From positions 1 through 42,760 of the forward strand of contig JAFGGJ010000011.1 in NCBI GenBank assembly GCA_016930595.1: 42,760 bases of DNA, written 5' to 3'. The position numbers and the translations under genes are program-made. Under the pieces are notes generated by a model. That model had not been told where the DNA came from, did no database searches, and saw nothing but the letters and a program-made list of their open reading frames with translations. Source of the stretch: Planctomycetota bacterium (GTDB lineage: Bacteria; Planctomycetota; SZUA-567; JAFGGJ01). Below are positions 6,822 through 14,996 of the stretch, in pieces; position 1 is the first letter of the stretch; every line of letters begins with the position of its first letter.

Positions 6822-8561
6822 ATGAGAGCATTCCGGGGGACGGCCGTATGTGTGGTCGCGCTGGCGACGGCCATGGCGATGCGCCCCGGGCCGGGCGGCG
6901 CCGAAGAGGCTTCGACGCTGAGTCGTGAGCGCACCGTTTTCCAGTACATGTCGCCGGGACGTTACAGGCCGCTGAGGTTCACGAGTTTCCCCGGGGACCC
7001 GGTGCCTCCTCTCGGCCACGGAGACGTCGACCTGATAGCCGGCGGCCTGAAACCATCGGAACTGGAAGACCTGCTGGCCGGCTACGCGACGAGGATGGCG
7101 AACACCTACGCCCGCCTCATGCCCGCCGATCTCGCGGTGTTTCTCGCCGCGCACAAGGAAGTGCGTGAAGTGTTCCTGCCCGCCCTGGACCCCAGGTACG
7201 ACGACCTGGGGGCCGCCTTCATCATATTCAACGAACTGCGGAAACCGGACGAAACAACGCTGTTGAAATACGTGCACCTGGCGACGGCCATATCCGTCGT
7301 TCACGATACGCCGGACGCCCTGTCGGGTAGCCGCTACTGCTGCATCAACGGGATCGCAGCGGGACAATTCCCGGAAAGCATCCGCTACACGGCCGTCTGG
7401 AACTATTACACGTCTCCCGGCATTCGCTTCACATTCAACATAGACCGGCTGCCGTGGCCCATACTCGTCCACCTGGTGGACCTGGACTTGAGCGCCGACG
7501 AACTGAAGTGGGCGACGGCGAGATACAGGCCGGGCACCGATATCGCCAGTCTCTACAAGAGCGTACCGTACGATACTGGCAAGCTGAACACGATGGGGCC
7601 GGGACGGCTGGCGGGCAAGCCCTACACGCTGGAAAACATACTGGCGTGGGGGGGCATCTGCGGCGACCAGGCTCACTACACGACAAGGGTGGCAAAGGCG
7701 TTGGGCGTGCCGGCGATGAAAGTGGCGGGGCAAAGCAGATTCGGCGGCGTAGGCCATGCGTGGGCCGGTTTCCTCGCCGTGAAAGGGGACCGCCCCGCGC
7801 TGGACTTCACGGGCAGGTACTTTGCCGATTACTTCTACACCGGTGACGTTTTCGATCCCCAGACACGCACTGTAACGCTCGACCGGTACGTCGCCATGAT
7901 GTACGACGGGGCATCGCTCTCTTACGCCAGATACCACCAGTCCCAGGTGCTCGCTCGCATGGCGGAAGCCCTGAAAGACAGCCATCCCGGGGAATCGCTG
8001 CTCCTTGTCCAGGACGCTCTGAGGCTCAACTATTACAACATGTGGGGCTGGGCGCTGCTGATGGAACACATCCGCTCCGGCACGATGGAGAAACAGGAAG
8101 GGGCCAGGTGGTTCGGCGAAATGCTGCTGGTCCTGAAGGAACATCCCGACATCACGTTCGAATGTCTCCAGACCTTTACCGGCTGCCTTCCCATAACCGA
8201 TCAGAAGGGCCGCCAGGCCATATACAACCAGGTATTCGGCCTGTACGGCAAAAGACCGGACCTGCAATTGAAATTGCGGATGGTCCAGGCGGACGAACTG
8301 GCGCGCACCGGGCGGACGACACTGGCGGTCGACGTTCTCGCGGCAACCGTGGTCCAGAACGCCGAAGAAGGGGCTTTGGTGCTGCCGGCCATGCGCATGG
8401 CCGTTGAAACGGCCAACCTGTCGGGCCTCCAGGAACGCGCCTTCAACACGCTGCGGAAAGCCGACGCCGATTTCCCTAAAACACGTTTCGATAAACCGTC
8501 GGAAGCATACATGGAATACCTGCGGCTGCTGGCCACCTTGAGACCCGCGGGCAACCGCTAA
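6822..8561 (+). CDS. Secreted transglutaminase-like (papain-fold) protein
   Basis: 579-residue exported protein. It has a signal peptide (MRAFRGTAVCVVALATAMAM, cut near GAEEA), about 230 residues with no recognised domain, then a transglutaminase-like core. In the core Cys280 (GGICGDQA), His312 (GVGHAWAGF) and Asp328 (LDFTGRY) fall in the usual order and spacing of a Cys-His-Asp triad. The last 200 residues are helical and may be TPR-like (LLLVQDALRLNYYNMWGWALLMEHI). Such proteins act as cysteine peptidases, amidases or cross-linking enzymes; the substrate is not evident. The ATG follows AAAGGA by 10 bases. It appears monocistronic, between the sigma-54 activator and a palindromic hairpin at 8627. 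Confidence 0.75.
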   Translation: MRAFRGTAVCVVALATAMAMRPGPGGAEEASTLSRERTVFQYMSPGRYRPLRFTSFPGDPVPPLGHGDVDLIAGGLKPSELEDLLAGYATRMANTYARLMPADLAVFLAAHKEVREVFLPALDPRYDDLGAAFIIFNELRKPDETTLLKYVHLATAISVVHDTPDALSGSRYCCINGIAAGQFPESIRYTAVWNYYTSPGIRFTFNIDRLPWPILVHLVDLDLSADELKWATARYRPGTDIASLYKSVPYDTGKLNTMGPGRLAGKPYTLENILAWGGICGDQAHYTTRVAKALGVPAMKVAGQSRFGGVGHAWAGFLAVKGDRPALDFTGRYFADYFYTGDVFDPQTRTVTLDRYVAMMYDGASLSYARYHQSQVLARMAEALKDSHPGESLLLVQDALRLNYYNMWGWALLMEHIRSGTMEKQEGARWFGEMLLVLKEHPDITFECLQTFTGCLPITDQKGRQAIYNQVFGLYGKRPDLQLKLRMVQADELARTGRTTLAVDVLAATVVQNAEEGALVLPAMRMAVETANLSGLQERAFNTLRKADADFPKTRFDKPSEAYMEYLRLLATLRPAGNR

Positions 8562-8626
8562 CGAGGCGCCGCAAGGCTCCGGCCGACCGATGCGCCCGCA
8601 GGCTCCTGCCGCAACCCGTTCCCGCG

Positions 8627-8642
8627 GCCGGCATATGCCGGC
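8627..8642. terminator. Perfect 16-bp palindrome between convergent genes
   Basis: GCCGGCATATGCCGGC is a perfect inverted repeat between the stops of two convergent genes (8561 and 8649). A stable hairpin would form in both transcripts. There is no T-tract on either side, so it may be a 3'-end barrier more than a classical intrinsic terminator. Confidence 0.5.
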
Positions 8643-8648
8643 AGGCGG

Positions 8649-9149
8649 TCAGTGCTCCGGACTTGCGGCATCGGCGCCGTCCGGCGCCGCCACCCGGCGC
8701 AGGAGCCGCTCCAGGATGGCGTTGGATTCTTCGAGTTTCCGCACGCGGGCTTCCAGTTTTGCGATGCGGTCTTCCGTCATGAGCGAAGCGTCCGAAACCT
8801 CGTCCACAACTTTCTTGACGCCCATGTACTGCTGGGAAACCGCTTTCAGGGCGTCCTGCACTTTTGCCTTTATCGCCACTTCCGACGGCATCACCTGCTC
8901 CAGACTCCGGAGCCTGGTTTCATTGGCGGCGACGCGGACTTCCGTATCCGCTCGCGCCGCGCCTATCTCGGATTCGATCTGCCTGGTAACGTCGGCGGGT
9001 ATCGCATCCACTTTTGTTGCGACCTGTTGCAGCCCGCCCTCGACCTCAAGGATGGCCGTACCGCCCTCTCTGACACCCTTCAACAAATACACGGACAACG
9101 CAAGCCCCGCAGCCCCCATCAGGAACCCGGCAACAGCCATAAAGCGCAT
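8649..9149 (-). CDS. Small membrane-anchored coiled-coil protein
   Basis: 166 residues: one N-terminal membrane segment (MAVAGFLMGAAGLALSVYLL), then an almost continuous helical region with heptad-like spacing, ending in a strong coiled coil (TEDRIAKLEARVRKLEESNAILERLLRR). I recognise no family. The N-terminus may be an uncleaved anchor with the coil in the periplasm. The ATG is preceded by a run of G (AAGGGGGG) 3 to 4 bases upstream and by a good promoter at 9179-9206, which supports a real gene. Function unknown. Confidence 0.72.
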   Translation of the reverse strand: MRFMAVAGFLMGAAGLALSVYLLKGVREGGTAILEVEGGLQQVATKVDAIPADVTRQIESEIGAARADTEVRVAANETRLRSLEQVMPSEVAIKAKVQDALKAVSQQYMGVKKVVDEVSDASLMTEDRIAKLEARVRKLEESNAILERLLRRVAAPDGADAASPEH

Positions 9150-9178
9150 TTTCCCCCCTTCCGGCGGAATCAGGTGCT

Positions 9179-9206
9179 ATTCTAGTCAACGTGCAGGCAA
9201 GGTCAA
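9179..9206 (-). promoter_or_regulatory. Sigma-70-like promoter of the coiled-coil gene
   Basis: On the minus strand, TTGACC (9206-9201), a 16-bp spacer and TAGAAT (9184-9179), about 30 bp from the ATG at 9149. Confidence 0.65.
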
Positions 9207-9320
9207 GGAAGGCGGGCCGGCCCGATTGCCGGGTTTGAAAGTAACCTGGACCCCTGTTCATGGTATCATACACTGGGCGCGTGAAAGCTCATGCGGCACG
9301 CCCAGGCGAAAGGAGCTGGA

Positions 9321-10262
9321 ATGAAGCGCACAGGTATCCCCGTTGCGGGACTGATTCTTTCCCTTGCCTTCACATGCGGAGCTGAAAACCTCGTGTGGCA
9401 GCCCAACTATGCAACGGCGCTGAAATCCATTGCCGAAAGCGACAAGCTCATAATGGTGATATTCAGCAGTGAGGACTGCCCCTACTGCACCAGGTTCAAG
9501 GAGGAAACACTCAAGAATCCCGCCGTCATAGCGGCGCTCAGCGGCTTTCTGTCTGTCGAGCTTACGGCGATGACTGCGGAAGGGAGAGCACTGGGGGCCC
9601 GTTTCGGGATCAATACTACGCCGACGGTTTTCTTCCTGGACAGAGAAGAAGGCGTGGTGGGCCAGATTCCCGGTTTTGTCGAAGCGGCGGCTTTCATCGA
9701 GGAAACAAAGAAGGCCCGCGGCAAAACCGATGAATTCAGGAAGCTCCTCGCCGCCCACGGCAAGAACCCCGATGCCGCGAATTCCGTCGCTCTCGTGGAA
9801 GCCTACCTCGAAAGGCAGCAGTCTTCCAGGATCGGCGACCTCATGACGACGGCCCGTTCGATGCTGGCAAATGACACGAAACTGACGTTCAACCAGAAGA
9901 AAGGTCTCAGCGGCCGCCTGTATATTGTCGAAGCCTTCCTGGCGCTGAACGCCGGCAAGTCCCCCGCCGCCGGCATGGAGCTCCTGACGTTGGCCCAGCA
10001 GGAAACCGACAAGTCGGACATTGAAGTCGCGGCGAGAGCGTGTTTTCTGAAGGGCATGCTCAGCCTCGAAACGCAATCGGCGCGCAGCGGCATCGCCTTC
10101 CTGGAAGAAACGGTGCGCAAGTATCCTTCCTCCCAGTGGGCCGAACTGGCCGGCAGGTACCTGGCACTCATACGCGCTCAACTGCAGCAACAGCAGCAGA
10201 CGCTGCTGCAGCAACCGGGGCCCCGCCCCCGGGACGACGTTCCTGCCCGGCCCCTGAGATAA
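9321..10262 (+). CDS. Secreted thioredoxin-fold protein with C-terminal TPR-like helices
   Basis: 313 residues from ATG 9321, which follows AAGGAG by 5 bases. A signal peptide (MKRTGIPVAGLILSLAFTCGA) is followed by a thioredoxin-like domain of the DsbD-gamma/thioredoxin_7 kind. The redox motif is Cys53-Pro-Tyr-Cys56 (SEDCPYCTRF) and the cis-proline lies in INTTPTVFFL. Residues from about 150 are helical repeats (ACFLKGMLSLETQSARSGIAFLEETV) typical of TPRs, ending in a Gln- and Pro-rich tail. Likely a periplasmic thiol-disulfide protein; it could reduce or isomerise disulfides, with the repeats recruiting a partner. No thiol-redox membrane partner is encoded beside it. Confidence 0.83.
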   Translation: MKRTGIPVAGLILSLAFTCGAENLVWQPNYATALKSIAESDKLIMVIFSSEDCPYCTRFKEETLKNPAVIAALSGFLSVELTAMTAEGRALGARFGINTTPTVFFLDREEGVVGQIPGFVEAAAFIEETKKARGKTDEFRKLLAAHGKNPDAANSVALVEAYLERQQSSRIGDLMTTARSMLANDTKLTFNQKKGLSGRLYIVEAFLALNAGKSPAAGMELLTLAQQETDKSDIEVAARACFLKGMLSLETQSARSGIAFLEETVRKYPSSQWAELAGRYLALIRAQLQQQQQTLLQQPGPRPRDDVPARPLR

Positions 10263-10263
10263 T

Positions 10264-10279
10264 CCGGCGACATCGCCGG
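10264..10279 (+). terminator. Hairpin just after the thioredoxin-fold gene
   Basis: CCGGCG and CGCCGG flank a 4-base loop starting 2 bp after the stop. There is no T-tract behind it, so termination is uncertain. Confidence 0.4.
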
Positions 10280-10310
10280 GCGGTAAAATCAGAAGGCGGT
10301 CCTTTGTCTG

Positions 10311-10338
10311 TTGCATATTACGCGTTCCCTGCTAAGTT
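10311..10338 (+). promoter_or_regulatory. Possible promoter of the GH2 gene
   Basis: TTGCAT (10311-10316), a 16-bp spacer and TAAGTT (10333-10338), about 40 bp before the ATG. The -10 is imperfect. Confidence 0.4.
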
Positions 10339-10376
10339 TCCTGTCGTAAAAATCCAGAGAACGGGAGATCGAAGCC

Positions 10377-12161
10377 ATGTCAGACCTGCCGCGCCCGGAG
10401 CACCCGCGTCCCGATCGCTTCCGCGACCGGTGGATAAATCTCAACGGTCCGTGGGATTTCGAGTTCGATGCGGGGCTTTCCGGCGAAGCTCGCGGCCTGT
10501 CCACCGGCGACAAGCCGTTCGACACCTCCATCATCGTGCCGTTCGCGCCCGAAAGCCCCCTGTCCGGTATCGGCGACACCGATTTTCACCCGGCGTGCTG
10601 GTACAGGCGCTCTTTCGAATTGCCCGACGACTGGAACGACGGCAGAATACTTCTGCATTTCGGCGCGGTGGACTATGCCGCAAGGGTGTGGGTGAACGGC
10701 ATCGAAGTGGGCGGTATCGTCACGCTGAAGGAAAAAAAGGAAGGCGGCGGCAGCAGCATCAATTCGCCCCGACCGGCGCATTGCGGCGGTTACACGCCTT
10801 TTTCGGTGGACATAACCCGGTGCGCCGTACCGGGCACAAACACCGTCGTCGTTGAAGCACGCGATAACACGAGGAACCCGCTGCAGCCCTCCGGCAAACA
10901 GTCCCAGCGCTATCATTCGCACGGTTGCTCCTACACGCGCAGCACGGGAATCTGGCAGACCGTCTACGTGGAACTCGCCGGACGGAGTTACATCTCCGAC
11001 TTCCGCGTCATGGCCGAACCGCGGTCCGGGGCCGTGGTAGTCGTCCCTCGGATCATGCACAATGCCGGCGGCCTTTCACTGAAGGTTTCCATAAACCGGC
11101 TGGGGAAAACCGTGACCGCATCCACGGTTCCCATCGAGGGTTTTTCCAACGCCGCCGTCCTGAGCGTGCCGGAACCCGAACCATGGGAACCGGCCAACCC
11201 CGCTCTATACGACGTCCGCCTCGAGCTTGCTTCAGGCGGCGCCGTGATCGACGCCGTCAACGGCTACTTCGGCTTCCGCACCGCCGGAGCAGCCGGACCG
11301 GCGCTCACGCTGAACGGTAAGCCGCTCTTCCAACGGCTGGTGCTGGACCAGGGATACTATCCCGATGGCATATACACGGCGCCGTCGGACGAAGCGCTTA
11401 AGAAGGATATCGAGATCTCCATGGCGATGGGATTCAACGGCGCCAGGCTCCACCAGAAGGTCTTCGAGCCCAGGTTCCTCTACTGGTGCGACAGGCTGGG
11501 CTATATCGTCTGGGACGAATACCCGAGCTGGGGCCTCGACCTTACCGACCGCCGCGCCATGTTGTCTCTGCTGCCGGAATGGCTGGAAGTCGTCACCCGG
11601 GACGTCAACCATCCCGCCGTCGTCGGCTGGTGCCCGCTCAATGAAACCACGCCCGCCCAGGATCCCGAAATACTCCGTTCCATCCATCGGCTTACAAAGA
11701 TGCTTGACCCCACCCGCCCGTGTATCGACACTTCCGGTTACGTACACGTCGAAACCGACGTGTACGACAGCCACGACTACACTCAGGATGCCGGCGTCCT
11801 CAGCGAGCACTTCGCGGAATTCGCCGCCGGCGGCGAACCGTGGCACAACCGCGAACAGGACGTGCCGTACGACGGGCAGCCTTACATCGTGAGCGAATAC
11901 GGCGGCGCATGGTGGGCCCCCGGCCGCGAAGACGGCTGGGGCTACGGCGAAACGCCCAAGTCTCCGGAAGAAGTCGTCCAGCGCTACCGCGAGCTCACCA
12001 CGACGCTTCTGCGGCATCCGCGAATGGCCGGTTTCTGCTATACCCAGCTCTACGATATCGAACAGGAGCAGAACGGCTTGTACGACTATGAGCGCAATCC
12101 CAAGTTCGACCCCGGCGCAATAGCCCGGATCAACTCCCGGAAAGCAGCCGTCGAAGAATAA
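10377..12161 (+). CDS. Glycoside hydrolase family 2 (beta-galactosidase/glucuronidase-type)
   Basis: 594-residue retaining beta-glycosidase, probably cytoplasmic because it has no signal peptide. Domain order: jelly-roll sugar-binding domain (INLNGPWDFEFD, then WYRRSFELPDDW, then AARVWVNGIEVG and TPFSVDIT), an immunoglobulin-like domain (about 200-300), and a TIM barrel opened by GKPLFQRLVLDQGYYPDGIY. Acid/base Glu423 lies in CPLNETTP and nucleophile Glu507 in YIVSEYGG. Barrel-end residues such as FCYTQLYDIEQEQNGLY match GH2 glucuronidase-like members. The exact sugar (galactose, glucuronate or mannose) cannot be told. At 594 residues it is compact, without the extra C-terminal domains of LacZ. 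It stands alone with a weak promoter. Confidence 0.92.
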   Translation: MSDLPRPEHPRPDRFRDRWINLNGPWDFEFDAGLSGEARGLSTGDKPFDTSIIVPFAPESPLSGIGDTDFHPACWYRRSFELPDDWNDGRILLHFGAVDYAARVWVNGIEVGGIVTLKEKKEGGGSSINSPRPAHCGGYTPFSVDITRCAVPGTNTVVVEARDNTRNPLQPSGKQSQRYHSHGCSYTRSTGIWQTVYVELAGRSYISDFRVMAEPRSGAVVVVPRIMHNAGGLSLKVSINRLGKTVTASTVPIEGFSNAAVLSVPEPEPWEPANPALYDVRLELASGGAVIDAVNGYFGFRTAGAAGPALTLNGKPLFQRLVLDQGYYPDGIYTAPSDEALKKDIEISMAMGFNGARLHQKVFEPRFLYWCDRLGYIVWDEYPSWGLDLTDRRAMLSLLPEWLEVVTRDVNHPAVVGWCPLNETTPAQDPEILRSIHRLTKMLDPTRPCIDTSGYVHVETDVYDSHDYTQDAGVLSEHFAEFAAGGEPWHNREQDVPYDGQPYIVSEYGGAWWAPGREDGWGYGETPKSPEEVVQRYRELTTTLLRHPRMAGFCYTQLYDIEQEQNGLYDYERNPKFDPGAIARINSRKAAVEE

Positions 12162-12218
12162 CTCCCGCTCTCCCCACAACCGCTCCCGGCTCCTTGTGCT
12201 CCGCGGCGGCCACCCCGG

Positions 12219-13586
12219 TTAGAACACCGTGTCCGCTTCGCGGTGGCCTTCCTTCCACTGTTGCAGCTGTTGCCGTTCTTCCCTGAGCCTGGCCGAAAAA
12301 CTGAATATGTAGAGCCGGGGATTGTCCGCCTTTTCTCCGGGGGACGGTCCGGCCACTTCGACCGTCGGCAGGCCGTCTTCCAGCCTGTATGTCATGGTAC
12401 TGCCCGTAAAAGGGTCCTTCGGCAGGCCCTGCGGAAAACGTGCCGTCAATGCATCGATCTTGTCCGGATACCTGTCGCCCTGTTTGGCCGCAGCGGCCGC
12501 GGCAAGTATCCTCAAGGCTCTCAGTTGCGCCTCGGCCCGCGCCTGTACGCTCCTGCTCCTGGTAATCGTCGGAAAGAACAATGCCGCTATCCTGTCGCCA
12601 CGGGCGATCTTCTCGTCCAGCACGCCCAGGTTCCTGCTCGCCTCCACGAAAGGGGCGTCCATGGCTATGGCCGCCTCTTCCATCCTGGCGTTGTACTCCG
12701 TCATCATTTCATTCACGATACCCTTGCGCCCCCCTGCAGTAAGCGACTTGATGTTGTCGGCAAGGTCCGGGTCCCAGCCTATGCCGGTCAGGGCTTCAAT
12801 GAACTGTTTCCGGGAGCCTTCCGCTCCCTCGACAAGCGCTCTTCCGAGCCACCCTCCGAATATCACCTTCTCCGCTGCGGCAGCCTGCGCCATGTCGAGC
12901 GGTTTTTCGGGTACCGCGTTCAACCGCTCGAGCGTCCGGGTGGCGGTCTCGGCGTCCAGCCCTCCGGCCAGCAGGCCCATAAGAGCGTCTCCCCCGATAG
13001 CCTGGATCGCAATCCCGACAAGTTTCTGTATCAGCAGAGGCTCGGTGCACATGTTGACGCCCATGGCTATCACGTCGCAGTAGACTTCGGCCGCTTCGCT
13101 CTTCCTGTTGTTTGCCTCCATGAACTTGCCGTACGCAACGGCAAACCTCGCCAGCATCCTGCACTTGGCGAGATACGGCACTTCCATGCCGGCACCCTTG
13201 GACCAGTCCGGATCGAACGCGCACCTCTCCATCCGCGCCCCTCGTCTCATGTGCGCGGTGACGGGTTTCTCCAATTCCGCCAGGAACGGCACGTGTTCGG
13301 GCATCTCGAGCACGACCGCCGCCGGACCGCCCGTTATCTTCGTCTCTATCTCGCTCTGCTGCTCGGAGTCGATGGGCGGCAGCAGGGCTATCGCCATCAG
13401 GTAATGCAGCGCGGCGTTCCGTTCGGGCAGTATTTCCAGGGCTTCCTCGTATGACAACCCGAGAAAATCCCTGCACGTCATCTCGTGCACGGCCTTGGGT
13501 TTCTCTTCCGCTCCCGCTGAACGTACCGGGCAACAGGCGAACGTAAGCCCCGCGAGCATGTGTGCAAACAATGTGAACCGGCGCAT
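12219..13586 (-). CDS. Secreted protein of unknown function
   Basis: 455 residues with a clear signal peptide (MRRFTLFAHMLAGLTFACCPVRSAGA). The body is mostly helical and Ala/Glu-rich. Near the C-terminus, RFPQGLPKDPFTGSTMTYRLEDGLPTVEVAG resembles the 'DPF-G..-YR..G' closing segment often seen in planctomycete secreted proteins and in pseudopilin-like C-termini. Several cysteines occur in the mature part, so disulfides are possible. The ATG follows AAGGGGAG. It is the last gene of the minus-strand series from pyrB, but a 58-bp gap leaves open its own promoter. I do not recognise a family and assign no function. Confidence 0.72.
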   Translation of the reverse strand: MRRFTLFAHMLAGLTFACCPVRSAGAEEKPKAVHEMTCRDFLGLSYEEALEILPERNAALHYLMAIALLPPIDSEQQSEIETKITGGPAAVVLEMPEHVPFLAELEKPVTAHMRRGARMERCAFDPDWSKGAGMEVPYLAKCRMLARFAVAYGKFMEANNRKSEAAEVYCDVIAMGVNMCTEPLLIQKLVGIAIQAIGGDALMGLLAGGLDAETATRTLERLNAVPEKPLDMAQAAAAEKVIFGGWLGRALVEGAEGSRKQFIEALTGIGWDPDLADNIKSLTAGGRKGIVNEMMTEYNARMEEAAIAMDAPFVEASRNLGVLDEKIARGDRIAALFFPTITRSRSVQARAEAQLRALRILAAAAAAKQGDRYPDKIDALTARFPQGLPKDPFTGSTMTYRLEDGLPTVEVAGPSPGEKADNPRLYIFSFSARLREERQQLQQWKEGHREADTVF

Positions 13587-13644
13587 TTTCTCCCCTTTCC
13601 TCCCGGAGAAGACAAAGGCTTCTACCGCCGTACGGGCACTCGAG

Positions 13645-13962
13645 TTACGCCTTGTCCGTACCTTCCCTCCCAGTAATCATTTCATCACTCACCACTCGAA
13701 ACGGAGAAACCGGCCCGCATACGGCTTCCGCCCTGCGGATCTCGCCGTCAGCTTCATACCTGAACGTATACACCTGGCGGTCCACCAGGCTCATCCATCC
13801 CCTGGAAGCCGGCCGCCGCTTGACACCTTTCAGCTCCCCGCCCTTCCGCTTTACGTATTTCCTTACGCCCCTGCCGCCGCGCACAAACGTGGAAGCTACC
13901 CAGGCAGACGCCGCTCCGCAGGCACATGCAATCGCTGCATCCATGTAGATGTTCACTGGCAC
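13645..13962 (-). CDS. Small hypothetical membrane protein
   Basis: 105 residues from a GTG (ATG 13944 is an in-frame alternative). A short hydrophobic stretch (AAIACACGAASAWVASTFV) is followed by a very basic segment (RKYVKRKGGELKGVKRRPASRG) and a small strand-rich tail (VYTFRYEADGEIRRAEAVCGPVSPFRVV). It starts 9 bp after the upstream gene stop in a run of coupled genes, which supports it being real. No family recognised. Confidence 0.5.
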   Translation of the reverse strand: MPVNIYMDAAIACACGAASAWVASTFVRGGRGVRKYVKRKGGELKGVKRRPASRGWMSLVDRQVYTFRYEADGEIRRAEAVCGPVSPFRVVSDEMITGREGTDKA

Positions 13963-13971
13963 TGTTCCATT

Positions 13972-14334
13972 TCAATCCGGCGGGGCCTGATCGTACCACA
14001 GGTAGAAATCGTGGTACCCGGTCACCGGCCACAGCACAAGGAAATGATGCACGAGGTCCGAGAGAAAAAGCGCCCCGCCCGAAATAACAAGCAGGTTGCG
14101 GATACCGGGCTTGCCGCGCAATACGGCCGCCACCACCAGCAGAGCCAGCCCCACGAACCCGTGGTGCACCCTGAACCCGAACGTCAGGGAAGCCTCCCAC
14201 GTCTGCTTCTGCGCTTCCAGCCCCAGGCCGAACCGCAGCAGGCACGTCAGCGCCTCCACGATAACCGTCAGTATCCCCGTCCACAGGGCGACTTTTCTCC
14301 ACCCCAGTCCCGCGAGATATTCAAACATGGTCAC
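13972..14334 (-). CDS. Small integral membrane protein (3-4 helices)
   Basis: 120 residues, mainly hydrophobic: VALWTGILTVIVEALTCLLRFGLGL, then HHGFVGLALLVVAAVL, then IRNLLVISGGALFLSDLVHHFLVLW. Repeated His pairs (VHHGF, VHHFLVLWPVTGYHDFYLWY) are notable and could bind metal or haem, but no known motif is matched. The start overlaps the DUF5329 stop by 4 bases (GTGA); ATG 14328 is an alternative. Translational coupling to the DUF5329 gene suggests that the two act together. Confidence 0.68.
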   Translation of the reverse strand: MTMFEYLAGLGWRKVALWTGILTVIVEALTCLLRFGLGLEAQKQTWEASLTFGFRVHHGFVGLALLVVAAVLRGKPGIRNLLVISGGALFLSDLVHHFLVLWPVTGYHDFYLWYDQAPPD

Positions 14335-14996
14335 CTTCCGGTTCCGGCCCCGCGGTATCTCTCCAGTTCACCGCTCAGCCAGTCTCCCAGTTCGACCTTC
14401 GAACCGTCGCTCTTCACCACGTAGTACGTGTTGCCGGCAATGGTTTTTGATGCGGCCTTCGCTATGAAATCCTCCGCCGACACCAGGCTTTTCCCATAGA
14501 ACTTGTACTTGGCACACAGCTTGACGTACATGCCGGACGCCGTCTTATGCTTGCCGGAATATTCGAAAACATGGCCGCACCCGGCAACGAACGCAAGAAG
14601 ATGGGCGATCTCCTTCTGTGCCGCAGGGTTCGAACGCACGTTCCCCTTGGCGGTATCCCCGGTCATGACCGACACTTCGTCGAGTATGTTTTCCACCTCG
14701 TCCAGCCTGAACGCTTCTTCCGCCTTCCCTTCCAGGCCGTCAAGCCGCTCCAGTATCCCGTCAACCTGCCTCGACACGTCCGCAGCCGTCGACGTCACCT
14801 GCGTTACGTCCGATGCAAGCAATTCCAGCGCCGCGTCTATTTTCCCCATCAGGACGGTCGCCCGCCACATGAACACGATCGAAACCGCCAGCAGCACTGC
14901 CAGCAGCAGCATCGCCGCCCGGTAAAAACACCTGTCTGTGGCGCCGCCCGTCACGGATTCCCGTTCTTGGTCCGGGCTCCCGCCGGACTCACCCAC
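14331..14996 (-). CDS. DUF5329-domain protein with membrane anchor and coiled coil
   Basis: 221 residues. One membrane segment (about 27-46, AAMLLLAVLLAVSIVFMWRA) is followed by a coiled-coil region (about 50-110, DVSRQVDGILERLDGLEGKAEEAF). A C-terminal part (about 118-215) matches my memory of the DUF5329 pattern: IAHLLAFVAGCGHVFEYSGK, AAxKYKFYG-like YVKLCAKYKFYGKSL, SAEDFIAKAASKT, and a closing SDGSKVELGDWLSGELERYR. DUF5329 has no known function and usually has a signal peptide without a coil, so the coil looks like an added spacer. Its GTG start overlaps the pyrC stop by 8 bases. Confidence 0.7.
   Translation of the reverse strand: MGESGGSPDQERESVTGGATDRCFYRAAMLLLAVLLAVSIVFMWRATVLMGKIDAALELLASDVTQVTSTAADVSRQVDGILERLDGLEGKAEEAFRLDEVENILDEVSVMTGDTAKGNVRSNPAAQKEIAHLLAFVAGCGHVFEYSGKHKTASGMYVKLCAKYKFYGKSLVSAEDFIAKAASKTIAGNTYYVVKSDGSKVELGDWLSGELERYRGAGTGR

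Noticed and set aside
5233-8267. Two long minus-strand open frames (5233-6804 and 6555-8267) opposite the sigma-54 activator and the transglutaminase-like gene
   Set aside because: Plus-strand frames have clear domains and ribosome binding sites; the antisense products show no recognisable motif.
12243-13454. Plus-strand open frame opposite the secreted protein at 12219-13586
   Set aside because: The minus-strand frame has a signal peptide and a good ribosome binding site; the plus-strand product is His/Arg/Pro-rich and featureless.
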